Assembly (NCBI GenBank): GCA_020630195.1
Contig: JAHDBV010000013.1
Span: 1 to 34,067, forward strand
Source of the DNA: Acidimicrobiales bacterium
GTDB lineage: Bacteria > Actinomycetota > Acidimicrobiia > Acidimicrobiales > SZUA-35
Reading direction: 5' to 3'
Length of the DNA stretch: 34,067 bases
The position numbers and the translations under genes are program-made. Positions 1 to 6,395 of this stretch are shown here, in pieces. Every line of letters starts with the position of its first letter. The stretch's first letter is position 1. The notes beneath the pieces were generated by a model, which was not told where the DNA came from, did no database searches, and saw only the letters and a list, made by a program, of their open reading frames with translations.

Positions 1-1905
1 CTCCACGAACAACTCCTGGAACTTCGGCTCGGTGGCCGTCTCGATCTTGGTCACTCCACGCACGACCTGCTCGATCTCGGCACGTTCTCTCCCGGAGAGT
101 GCAAGTCGAGCGGCGCCCGACCCGGCCGAGTTGCCGGGGGAGCCGAGCGCCCCGCGGGAGGGCGGGATGAGGTCGATGTCGATGGCGGCCTGGGTGTCGA
201 TGTGTGATCCGAAGGCGCCGGCGAGGCGGATGTCGTCGATCCCGTCGAAGCCCGAGTGTTCGAGCAGGAGATCGATGCCGGCCTTGAGGGCGGCCTTGGC
301 GAGCTGGATCGCCCGCACGTCGTTCTGCTCGATGAAGAGCTCGGCGCCGGCGTGGCCGTCGAACGGGGTGTGGAGCCGGTAGGCGAACGTGCGGTCGCGG
401 CTCGTGATGCGCGTCGTGCGCTCGGCCATGGCGCCGCGGATCACCCCGGCCCGGTCGAGCAGGCCGACCTTCGACATCTCGGCCAGCACCTCGATGATGC
501 CGGAACCGCAGATGCCGATGATCCCCGTGGAGGCGATGGCGTCGGCGAAGCCGTCCTCGTCGGACCAGAGGTCGGAGCCGATCACCTTGACGCGGGGCTC
601 GAGGGTGTCGGGATCGATCCGGACCCGCTCGATCGCTCCGGCCGCGGCACGGACGCCGCACGAGATCTGCGCACCCTCGAAGGCCGGCCCGGTGGGCGAG
701 GAAGCCGCGAACAGGCGGTCGTTGTTGCCGAGCACGATCTCGGCGTTCGTGCCGACGTCGACGAGCAGCTGCACCGGGTCGTCCCGATGCGGGCCCTCGG
801 CGACGATGGCCGCCGCGGTGTCGGCACCGACGTGGCCGGCGATGCACGGGGCCACGTAGACCCGGGCGTTCGGTGCGTCGAGGTCGAGCGAGCGAGCGGC
901 GGTGTCGACGGGGTCGGACGTGGCGAGCAGGAACGGGGCGGCGCCGAGCGGCGTCGGATCGATGCCGAGCAGGAGGTGATGCATGATCGGATTGCCGACC
1001 AGCACGATCTCGAGCACCTTGTCCCGGCCGACCTCGGCCTGCGCGACCAGATCACCGACGATGTCGTCGAGGGCGGAGCGGATGGCCGTCGTCATCTCGA
1101 CGTCGCCACCCGGGTTCATCATGACGTAGCTGACCCGGCTCATCAGATCCTCGCCGAAGCGGATCTGCGGGTTCATCCGCGACGAGGTGCCGAGCACGTC
1201 GCCCGAGGCGAGATCGAGCAGGTGACCGGCGACGGTGGTGGAGCCGACGTCGACGGCGACCGCGACGGCGGTGTCGATGAGGCCCGGCCAGGCGGCGACG
1301 AGGGTGTCGCGGTCCCGGACGGCCACCGTGATCCCGGTCTCGCGTCCCGCGGCGGCGTTCTTCGCCGCGCCGTCGATGGCCGGTTGCAGCTGTGGCAGCA
1401 CGCCGGGATCGACGGTGAGGTCGACGAGGTCCCAGTCGTCGGCGAGGGCGCGACGCACGAGTTCGACCGCGGTGAGGTCCTCACCCAGTTCGGGTTCGGC
1501 CAGCTCGATGTAGCGGAGCACCGAGGTCGGATCGAGCACGACCCCCTCGAGGTTCACCGACTTGCGCACCACCTGGCGGTGGATCTGGCTCGACTCGGGC
1601 ACGTCGACGACGACGTCGCCCTGCACGGTCGTCGCACAGCTCAGCCGTTGGCCCTCGAGCAGGGGCCGTTTCCCCGCGTAGTTCTGTTCCGTCGAGTTCG
1701 GTTCCGAGAAGGCGTCGGCATCGACGGTGAGGCCCCACTTCGGGAACGAGCCGGTCGACGGCACCACCTGGCAGCGGCCGCAGATCCCGCGACCGCCACA
1801 CACCGAGTCGATGTCCACCCCGAGCTGCCGGGCGGCGTCGAGCACGGCGGTGCCGATCTCGAACTCGCCGGCCCGGCCGGACGGGGTGAAGACGACCCGG
1901 GGCAT
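1..1905 (-). CDS. Ferredoxin/ASKHA-domain corrinoid activation protein (DUF4445, RACo/RamA-like), 3' end cut by window edge
   Basis: Likely an ATP-dependent reductive activator that returns inactive Co(II) corrinoid to Co(I) for the methyltransferase system encoded upstream in the same operon. The ATG at 1905 gives 635 codons before the window edge. Residues 36, 42, 45 and 90 are cysteines in the plant-type [2Fe-2S] spacing (CGGRGICGRC, then SCATT). The middle and C-terminal parts carry actin-like ASKHA phosphate motifs (VAVDVGSTTVAG near residue 217; LLVDVGTNAEIVLG further on). The last visible residues (ATEPKFQELFVE) resemble the usual C-terminal end of this family, so probably only a few codons are missing. 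The start lies 6 nt after the stop of the methyltransferase gene, so translation is probably coupled. The family assignment is firm. The exact corrinoid partner is inferred from the operon. Confidence 0.88.
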   Translation of the reverse strand, partial: MPRVVFTPSGRAGEFEIGTAVLDAARQLGVDIDSVCGGRGICGRCQVVPSTGSFPKWGLTVDADAFSEPNSTEQNYAGKRPLLEGQRLSCATTVQGDVVVDVPESSQIHRQVVRKSVNLEGVVLDPTSVLRYIELAEPELGEDLTAVELVRRALADDWDLVDLTVDPGVLPQLQPAIDGAAKNAAAGRETGITVAVRDRDTLVAAWPGLIDTAVAVAVDVGSTTVAGHLLDLASGDVLGTSSRMNPQIRFGEDLMSRVSYVMMNPGGDVEMTTAIRSALDDIVGDLVAQAEVGRDKVLEIVLVGNPIMHHLLLGIDPTPLGAAPFLLATSDPVDTAARSLDLDAPNARVYVAPCIAGHVGADTAAAIVAEGPHRDDPVQLLVDVGTNAEIVLGNNDRLFAASSPTGPAFEGAQISCGVRAAAGAIERVRIDPDTLEPRVKVIGSDLWSDEDGFADAIASTGIIGICGSGIIEVLAEMSKVGLLDRAGVIRGAMAERTTRITSRDRTFAYRLHTPFDGHAGAELFIEQNDVRAIQLAKAALKAGIDLLLEHSGFDGIDDIRLAGAFGSHIDTQAAIDIDLIPPSRGALGSPGNSAGSGAARLALSGRERAEIEQVVRGVTKIETATEPKFQELFVE

Positions 1906-1911
1906 CGTGGC

Positions 1912-2862
1912 TCAGCCCTGGGGTGCGGTGCTCTCGCCGCCGGCCGGTGCGGCGTCGCCACCGCGGGCTCGGCGGCGTCCACCACGACGGCCGCCACGAG
2001 CGCCTTCGCCGGCGGCGGCGGGGTCGCGCTTCGCAGCGATCCAGGCGGCGCAGTTCTCGTCCTGGCCGGCCAGCACGTCGGCGGCCATGATCGCGTCCTT
2101 CACCTCGGTGTGGAGCGGGTTCATGATCGCCGAGGTCATGCCGTGGGCGATCGACATGGCGAGGAACGTGCCGGTCACCTGGTGACGGGCGGGCAGGCCG
2201 AAGCTCACGTTCGACGCGCCACAGGTCGTGTTCACGCCGAGCTCCGTGCGGAGGCGGTGGACCAGCTTGAAGACCTGCTGGCCGGCGCCACCCATGGCGC
2301 CGATCGGCATCACGAGCGGGTCGACGACCACGTCGGCGGCGGGGATGCCGAAGTCGCTCGCGCGGTTGACGATCTTCTTCGCCACCTCGAAGCGCACATC
2401 CGGGTCCTCGGAGATGCCGGTCTCGTCGTTGGAGATCGCGACCACGGCGGCGCCGTGCTTGGCCACGAAGGGCAGCACCCGCTCGAGCACCTCTTCCTCA
2501 CCGGTCACCGAGTTGATCAGGGGCTTGCCCTGGTACACGGCGATGGCGGCTTCGAGCGCCTCGACGATGGAGGAGTCGATGGCGATCGGCACGTCGGTGA
2601 CGGCCTGGACCTCCTGGATGGCCCGCACGAGCAGCGCGGGCTCGTCGGCGAGGGGGATGCCGGCGTTGACGTCCAGCATCTGGGCGCCGGCCTCGACCTG
2701 GGCGATCGCGTCGGAGACGACCCGGCTGAAGTCGCCGTTCTTCATCTCCTCGGCCAACAGCTTCCGGCCGGTGGGGTTGATGCGTTCGCCGATCATGACG
2801 AAGGGGCGGCCGAAGCCGATGACGACCTCTTTGGTCGCCGAGCTGATGATGGTGTCGGTCAT
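1912..2862 (-). CDS. Pterin-binding methyltransferase (methyltetrahydrofolate:corrinoid methyltransferase, MtgA/AcsE-like)
   Basis: Predicted to move a methyl group between the corrinoid protein and tetrahydrofolate, which is the second half-reaction of corrinoid-dependent demethylation. It is 316 aa with a dihydropteroate-synthase-like TIM barrel. Visible motifs are GERINPTGR (25-33), DVNAG (64-68), the pterin-binding IDSS (D96), INSVTG (N117), VDPLV (D181) and GASNVSFGLP (215-224). I chose the ATG at 2862 because it overlaps the upstream stop as ATGA and has GGAG about 8 nt before it. The frame stays open further upstream but that is inside the previous gene. Odd feature: after the barrel, residues from about 280 form an Arg/Gly-rich tail (repeated RGG/GGRR, then an Ala/Gly end) that the catalytic fold does not need. 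Whether the in vivo direction is demethylation or methylation is not decided by sequence. Confidence 0.88.
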   Translation of the reverse strand: MTDTIISSATKEVVIGFGRPFVMIGERINPTGRKLLAEEMKNGDFSRVVSDAIAQVEAGAQMLDVNAGIPLADEPALLVRAIQEVQAVTDVPIAIDSSIVEALEAAIAVYQGKPLINSVTGEEEVLERVLPFVAKHGAAVVAISNDETGISEDPDVRFEVAKKIVNRASDFGIPAADVVVDPLVMPIGAMGGAGQQVFKLVHRLRTELGVNTTCGASNVSFGLPARHQVTGTFLAMSIAHGMTSAIMNPLHTEVKDAIMAADVLAGQDENCAAWIAAKRDPAAAGEGARGGRRGGRRRARGGDAAPAGGESTAPQG

Positions 2863-3239
2863 GACGCGTCTCCGGGAGGCATCGGGGGGTTCTGGAAGGG
2901 ATTGGGCTCCGTGCGCTCGGACTCCGGACGTTCCGGGTCCCAGCCGCCGGTGGCGACGAAGGTGTTGAGGGTCTCGAGCGGGAAGGCGGCGTCGAGGCGT
3001 TCGGCCTCGGCGGTCGCCGCGCCCTCGAGGTCGGTGCCGATCAGCGGGGCCGACACCCGTCGCCACTCGGCGACGTAGGCGGAGGCCTCGGTGATGCCCG
3101 CCTGCATGGCGGCGCGATCGACGGCCTTGAGAAAGCGCGGCTTGAGCGGCATCTGCGCCTTCTCCCGGCCGAGCGAGGCGTTCACCTGGGTCGGGATGTC
3201 GCGCCAGAAGATGGTGATGAGCTGGGCTCTGCGTGGCAT
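2859..3239 (-). CDS. Small 'virulence factor' domain protein (PF13769-like) in corrinoid operon
   Basis: 126 aa, of unknown biochemical role. The N-terminus (LITIFWRDIPTQV) and the middle (RFLKAVDRAAMQAG, then YVAEWRR) match the small family called 'virulence factor' in domain databases, from memory. The name is historical and says little. It sits between a DUF1638 gene (1 nt gap) and the methyltransferase gene (4-nt ATGA overlap), so it is almost certainly co-translated with the methyl-transfer proteins. I infer it is an accessory, assembly or adaptor protein for the corrinoid system. There is no signal peptide, membrane segment or cysteine. The C-terminal 25 residues are Pro/Glu-rich and probably disordered. 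The ATG at 3239 is the only sensible start. Confidence 0.75.
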   Translation of the reverse strand: MPRRAQLITIFWRDIPTQVNASLGREKAQMPLKPRFLKAVDRAAMQAGITEASAYVAEWRRVSAPLIGTDLEGAATAEAERLDAAFPLETLNTFVATGGWDPERPESERTEPNPFQNPPMPPGDAS

Positions 3240-3240
3240 G

Positions 3241-3861
3241 TCAGGCTCGCTGTTCTGTCGAGACGGAGACGAGGCTCTCCACCAGGGGGCGGAGGCCGGT
3301 GGTGCGTCGTTCGTAGGTGAGGCCGAGCTTGTCGGCGGCGTCGCGGGCGTACCGCTCCAGTTGGTCGAGCCGGGTCGGGTCGTCGGTCTGGGCGAGGTGG
3401 ACGACCCGGCGGTAGTTGCCGAACATCATCGGCACGAGCTCCGGGTGCCGGTCGAGGCGGAATCCCCGCCAGATGAGTTGCTCGAAGTTCCGGGCGAGGA
3501 AGTCGGTGAGGAAGAGGGTGCCGAGCTCTTCGTCGTGCAGCGCTCGGAAGGCATCGGTGCCGGTGAAGAACTCGTAGCAGTGGTCGCCGGGGAGGCGGGC
3601 GACGTCCCAGCCGGCGGCGTTGCGACGGTCGATCTCGGCGTCGAGGTGGCCTCCGGTGCCACAGTCGCCGTAGCCGAGCACGACCGGGCCGCGATCGGCC
3701 GACCATTCGGCGTCGAGCAGCGTGGCAACCGCGGCGGTGATCCGCTCGGGGTGGTTGTGCAGCGGTGCCGGCAGCACCTCGAGTCGCACCCCGTCCAGGC
3801 CCGAGTGGGTGAACGCCGCCCGGAGCTCGGCGACGAGCGCCCCGCAGGCGACGACCAGCAC
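3241..3861 (-). CDS. DUF1638 domain protein, putative corrinoid/methyl-transfer accessory factor
   Basis: 206 aa, cytosolic, no signal peptide. The N-terminus VVACGAL (C6), the LHNHPE motif (H35, H37), the GYGDCGTGG motif (D66, C67) and the PGDHCYEFFTG motif (H94, C95) match what I recall of DUF1638. These Cys/His/Asp positions look like a metal or cofactor site, which is inference. The start is a GTG at 3859-3861, 8 nt after the corrinoid-protein stop, with no clear Shine-Dalgarno, so translation is probably coupled. In other bacteria this domain is also found beside MttB-type methyltransferases and corrinoid proteins (general knowledge), so it likely acts in the same pathway. No reaction has been assigned to the family that I know of. 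Confidence 0.78.
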   Translation of the reverse strand: MLVVACGALVAELRAAFTHSGLDGVRLEVLPAPLHNHPERITAAVATLLDAEWSADRGPVVLGYGDCGTGGHLDAEIDRRNAAGWDVARLPGDHCYEFFTGTDAFRALHDEELGTLFLTDFLARNFEQLIWRGFRLDRHPELVPMMFGNYRRVVHLAQTDDPTRLDQLERYARDAADKLGLTYERRTTGLRPLVESLVSVSTEQRA

Positions 3862-3869
3862 GGGAGGTC

Positions 3870-4568
3870 TCAGCCGGCCTTGGCGGCGCGGCGTTCGGCG
3901 ACCTTGGTCTTCGCCATCTCCGCGGCGACCGCTGCGTCCCGGCAGTAGCCGTCGGCGCCGACGGCCTCACCGAACTCCTCGTTCAGCGGGGCACCACCGA
4001 CGAGGATGATGTAGTCGTCGCGCAGGCCGCGCTCGATGAGGGTGTCGATGACGACCTTCATGTACGGCATCGTCGTGGTGAGCAGCGCCGACATCCCGAG
4101 GATGTCGGGCTGGTGCTCCTCGAGCGCCTCGATGTACTCGTCGACGTCGGTGTTGATGCCGATGTCGATGACCTCGAACCCGGCGCCCTCGAGCATCATC
4201 GCCACGAGGTTCTTGCCGATGTCGTGGATGTCGCCCTTCACGGTGCCGATGACGACCTTGCCGATCGGCTCGGCGCCCGTCTCGGCGAGGAGCGGGCGGA
4301 GGATCTCCATGCCGGCCTTCATGGCGTTGGCGGCGAGGAGCACCTCGGGGACGAAGAGGATCCCGTCGCGGAAGTCGATGCCGACGATGCGCATGCCTTC
4401 GACGAGTGCGTCGTTGAGGGTCCGGTCGGCGGTCCACCCGCGGGCGAGCAGCAGGTTGGTGCCCTCGGCGATCTCGTCGGCCAAGCCGTCGTAGAGATCG
4501 TCGTGCATCTGGGCGACGAGGTCCTCGTCGTTGAGGCTGGAGAGATCGAGTTCTTCTTCGTCGGACAT
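3870..4568 (-). CDS. Cognate corrinoid protein (MttC/MtbC-type B12-binding)
   Basis: Carries the methyl group on cobalt between a substrate-specific methyltransferase and the pterin methyltransferase. It is 232 aa and acidic at the N-terminus. Residues 15-95 form the four-helix cap domain (NDALVEGMRIVG; FVPEVLLAANAM). Residues 103-225 form the Rossmann B12-binding domain with the base-off ligand motif GDIHDIGKN (D113, H115, G118), then SALLTTT (160-166) and VGGAPLNEEFG (190-200). The length and motif order are typical of the family. It is the first gene of the five-gene operon, starting at ATG 4568 and facing the iclR gene across a 176-bp promoter region. The methyl donor (for example a methylated amine or betaine) cannot be read from this gene. 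Confidence 0.92.
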   Translation of the reverse strand: MSDEEELDLSSLNDEDLVAQMHDDLYDGLADEIAEGTNLLLARGWTADRTLNDALVEGMRIVGIDFRDGILFVPEVLLAANAMKAGMEILRPLLAETGAEPIGKVVIGTVKGDIHDIGKNLVAMMLEGAGFEVIDIGINTDVDEYIEALEEHQPDILGMSALLTTTMPYMKVVIDTLIERGLRDDYIILVGGAPLNEEFGEAVGADGYCRDAAVAAEMAKTKVAERRAAKAG

Positions 4569-4650
4569 CCACGAACCCTGACTAGGTGGCCCCGTCGGCT
4601 GATCGATCGGCCAGTGCCCTGGACGTTTGACCAGGCCGGAGGGGTACTTC

Positions 4651-4685
4651 TTCCATATGGTGGAAGTTCACCGTATCATGGAAGT
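4651..4685. promoter_or_regulatory. Divergent operator/promoter between corrinoid operon and iclR-type gene
   Basis: TTCCATATGGTGGAA (4651-4665) is an inverted repeat with perfect 5-bp arms, similar in type to known IclR-family operators. It is nested in a second palindrome, ATATGGTG (4655-4662) with CACCGTAT (4669-4676), 7 of 8 paired. TGGAAGT occurs as a direct repeat at 4661 and 4679. TATCAT at 4674-4679 is a good -10 box for the plus-strand regulator gene, so a bound regulator would cover its own promoter and the start region of the minus-strand operon. Binding by the adjacent IclR protein is inference from position and symmetry. Confidence 0.65.
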
Positions 4686-4744
4686 AGCGTTGGTCACAAG
4701 GGCACCGACCTGCGGTTGCCGCGATCTGGAAAGGTCGAACACGA

Positions 4745-5491
4745 ATGAGTGGTGTTCAGAGCGTGGAGCGTGCGTTTGCGCTCCTCGAAGCCGTGGCCGA
4801 GCGCCCGGCCAGTCTCACCGAGTTGGCCAACCGGGTCGGCCTGCCGATCTCGACGGCATCCCGTCTGTTGTCGACCCTCGAGGGGCTCGGCGCCGTCGCC
4901 CGGGTCGACGACGCCGGGATCTACCGCATCGGTGCCTCGATCATCACGATGGCGTCGTCGATGGACTCCTCGGCCTCACTGGCCGCTCTGGCCCGGCCGA
5001 TCCTCGAACGTCTCGCCGCCGATGCGGGTGAGGCGGCGCTCTTGGGCGTGCCGAGCTCCTATGCCATCCACTTCGTCGAACAGGTCGACGCCGACCGCTC
5101 GGTCCAGGTGCGGGAGTGGGTCGGCCAACGACTGCCGATGCACCTCGTCTCGGGTGGCATCGCGGTGCTCGCCAACTGGCCGGCCGAGGCCGCCGAGGCG
5201 TTCCTCCAGCGCCCCCTGCCCGCCACGACCAACCGTTCGGTCGTCGATGCGGAGAAGATCCGGGCCCGCCTCCGCCAGGCACGCCAGGACGGTTTCGCCT
5301 GGACCCACGAGGAGCTCGAGCCGGGCATCACCTCGCTGTCCGCACCGATCTTCACTTCCCAGGGCGACGTGGTCGGTGTGGTGAACGTCTACGGGCCGTC
5401 GTTCCGGTTCCCGGGACGTGACCACCCTCGCTTCGAGGCCCTCGTCACCGAGGCCGCCTCCGAGGTCTCGGGCCTGATCGGCGCGCACTGA
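4745..5491 (+). CDS. IclR-family transcriptional regulator
   Basis: 248 aa. The N-terminal winged helix-turn-helix spans about residues 3-65 (SVERAFALLEAVAERP, SLTELANRVGLPISTASRLL). The IclR effector-binding domain fills the rest (ILERLAADAGEAALLG near 80, LSAPIFTSQGDVVGVVNVYGP near 200). It probably senses the methylated substrate, or a product, of the divergent corrinoid operon and controls that operon and itself. The start is the ATG at 4745, with GGAAAGG about 10 nt upstream. A plus-strand -10 box (TATCAT, 4674-4679) inside the operator supports autoregulation. The family is certain. The effector is unknown. Confidence 0.93.
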   Translation: MSGVQSVERAFALLEAVAERPASLTELANRVGLPISTASRLLSTLEGLGAVARVDDAGIYRIGASIITMASSMDSSASLAALARPILERLAADAGEAALLGVPSSYAIHFVEQVDADRSVQVREWVGQRLPMHLVSGGIAVLANWPAEAAEAFLQRPLPATTNRSVVDAEKIRARLRQARQDGFAWTHEELEPGITSLSAPIFTSQGDVVGVVNVYGPSFRFPGRDHPRFEALVTEAASEVSGLIGAH

Positions 5492-5504
5492 CCGAATGTC
5501 GGTG

Positions 5505-5537
5505 CCGGTGGACAACCGGTGGACAAGTGGTGGACAC
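5505..5537. repeat. Three tandem 11-bp repeats resembling actinobacterial DnaA boxes
   Basis: CCGGTGGACAA occurs twice back to back (5505-5515, 5516-5526), followed by GTGGTGGACAC (5527-5537). The core GGTGGACA repeats exactly every 11 bp, about one helical turn. On the minus strand the first two read TTGTCCACC, 8 of 9 positions of the DnaA box TTGTCCACA known from high-GC actinobacteria. A weaker match lies at about 5687-5696. No dnaA or dnaN gene is present, so this is not the usual oriC setting. Binding by another protein is equally possible. Confidence 0.55.
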
Positions 5538-5581
5538 CTGCCGCCGGGCTGTGGGCGGGTCGAGAAATGTCGGGGACAACC

Positions 5582-5631
5582 CTGTGACTTTCGAAAACGC
5601 CCTTGACCTGGGAAAACGCGCCCGTCACAGT
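5582..5631. promoter_or_regulatory. Inverted and direct repeats in intergenic region, possible promoter
   Basis: CTGTGAC (5582-5588) and GTCACAG (5624-5630) are perfect inverted 7-mers. Between them GAAAACGC occurs at 5593-5600 and 5612-5619. TTGACC (5603-5608) with a 17-bp spacer and CACAGT (5626-5631) could be a weak promoter reading right. The half-sites resemble CRP-type TGTGA but are 35 bp apart, far wider than a normal CRP site. Function unassigned. Confidence 0.35.
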
Positions 5632-5687
5632 GTCGTCAACGCAGTCGCAACGGACGGCGGAAGACACGCCGATCGGCTCGCCCGCCG

Positions 5688-5969
5688 GTGTGGACTCCTC
5701 CGGACAGCGAGGCTGTGCAGCACGGATTCGTCGCCGGACTCCGGTCCGGTGACCTCGGGAAGGTGACGGCTCCGGCCCCACCGGAACGAGACCTGGGAAC
5801 CGCCTCGGCGGGGCCCGGCCGGGCATCGGACGAACCGCTTCGGCGGGACGGACGGAACCGGTCCAACACGCGACATCGCCCGCTGGCCCTCACGGACCAA
5901 CGGGCGATGGGAATCGTCGAGAAGAACGGTAACCACCGGACGGTCGACGATGGTGGATTCCTGCTCTGA
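5688..5969 (+). CDS. Doubtful small ORF ending at a terminator-like hairpin
   Basis: A 93-codon frame starting with GTG, whose TGA stop (5967-5969) directly precedes a perfect 11-bp stem. That position, and a weak promoter-like sequence 60 bp upstream, are the only arguments for it. I see no Shine-Dalgarno, no signal peptide and no recognisable domain. Third-position GC is lower than in neighbouring genes, and the product is Arg/Pro/Gly-rich as expected for translated non-coding high-GC DNA. More likely spurious than real. Confidence 0.18.
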   Translation: MWTPPDSEAVQHGFVAGLRSGDLGKVTAPAPPERDLGTASAGPGRASDEPLRRDGRNRSNTRHRPLALTDQRAMGIVEKNGNHRTVDDGGFLL

Positions 5970-6010
5970 CGATGCCCCGGCATCGGGCTCCGGCCCGGTC
6001 CGGGGCATCG
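5970..6010 (+). terminator. Strong hairpin, probable rho-independent terminator
   Basis: CGATGCCCCGG (5970-5980) pairs perfectly with CCGGGGCATCG (6000-6010) across a 19-nt loop, and is followed by a short T stretch (ACCGTTTTCC). It could end a transcript from iclR or from the intergenic region, and it insulates the downstream mhuD-like gene. Confidence 0.5.
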
Positions 6011-6065
6011 ACCGTTTTCCGGCCCGACCGGACGACCGACGCGAACCGGGCGGCAGACTCCGGGC

Positions 6066-6395
6066 ATGACCGTCGTCAAGATCAACGCCCTCGAGATCCC
6101 TCCGCAGGCCGGAGACGAGATCGTCTCCCGGTTCACGGCACGGATGGACAGCCTCGCCGAGGTCCCCGGCTTCCTCGGCTTCGAACTGCTCCGCCCCACC
6201 GGTGACACCGAGACCCGTTGGTTCGTGTACACCCGCTGGACCGACCAGGCCGCCTACGAAGGCTGGCGAGACGGTGACGGTGCACGGAACTCCCACGCCT
6301 CCGACGACGGGGAAGCCCCCCGCCGACCGGTGAGCATGGGGGCCTCCCTGCTCGAGTTCGAGGTCGAGGTGTCCGCCGGCCCCAGTGGCGTCTAG
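6066..6395 (+). CDS. mhuD: MhuD/HmoA-like haem-degrading monooxygenase (ABM fold)
   Basis: Predicted cytosolic enzyme that opens haem and frees its iron. It is 109 aa, the usual length for one ABM ferredoxin-like domain that works as a dimer. It matches Mycobacterium MhuD as I recall it: VVKINALEIP at the start with the catalytic Asn at residue 7, PGFLGFELLRP (34-44), a conserved Trp (W67) and the haem-ligand His region (H77), then MGASLLEFEVEV (91-102). The start is ATG 6066. The gene is alone on this strand and its stop codon shares the palindrome CTAG (6392-6395) with the convergent permease gene. No haem-uptake genes are nearby, so it may serve iron recycling. A general ABM-family oxygenase is the alternative. 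Confidence 0.82.
   Translation: MTVVKINALEIPPQAGDEIVSRFTARMDSLAEVPGFLGFELLRPTGDTETRWFVYTRWTDQAAYEGWRDGDGARNSHASDDGEAPRRPVSMGASLLEFEVEVSAGPSGV

Larger units (their letters stand above)
5492..6065. other. 574-bp intergenic region without a confident gene but with repeats and hairpin
   Basis: No open frame here shows a clear family. The region holds three 11-bp phased DnaA-box-like repeats (5505-5537), the inverted repeat CTGTGAC (5582-5588)/GTCACAG (5624-5630), a direct repeat GAAAACGC (5593 and 5612), a weak promoter-like TTGACC-17-CACAGT (5603-5631), a possible small ORF (5688-5969) and a strong hairpin (5970-6010). The 5580-5640 part is visibly less GC-rich than the surrounding genes. Confidence 0.7.

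Noticed and set aside
256..3078. A 940-codon plus-strand frame across the methyl-transfer operon
   Set aside because: Low-complexity His/Asp/Arg/Gly product, antisense to genes with intact catalytic motifs. A shadow of third-position GC bias.
5582..5630. CRP-type operator (TGTGA ... TCACA)
   Set aside because: The half-sites are 35 bp apart in place of 6, so a CRP dimer could not bind both as one site.
5625..6296. 223-codon minus-strand frame across the intergenic region and mhuD-like gene
   Set aside because: It runs antisense through the conserved haem oxygenase and has no recognisable domain or start signal.
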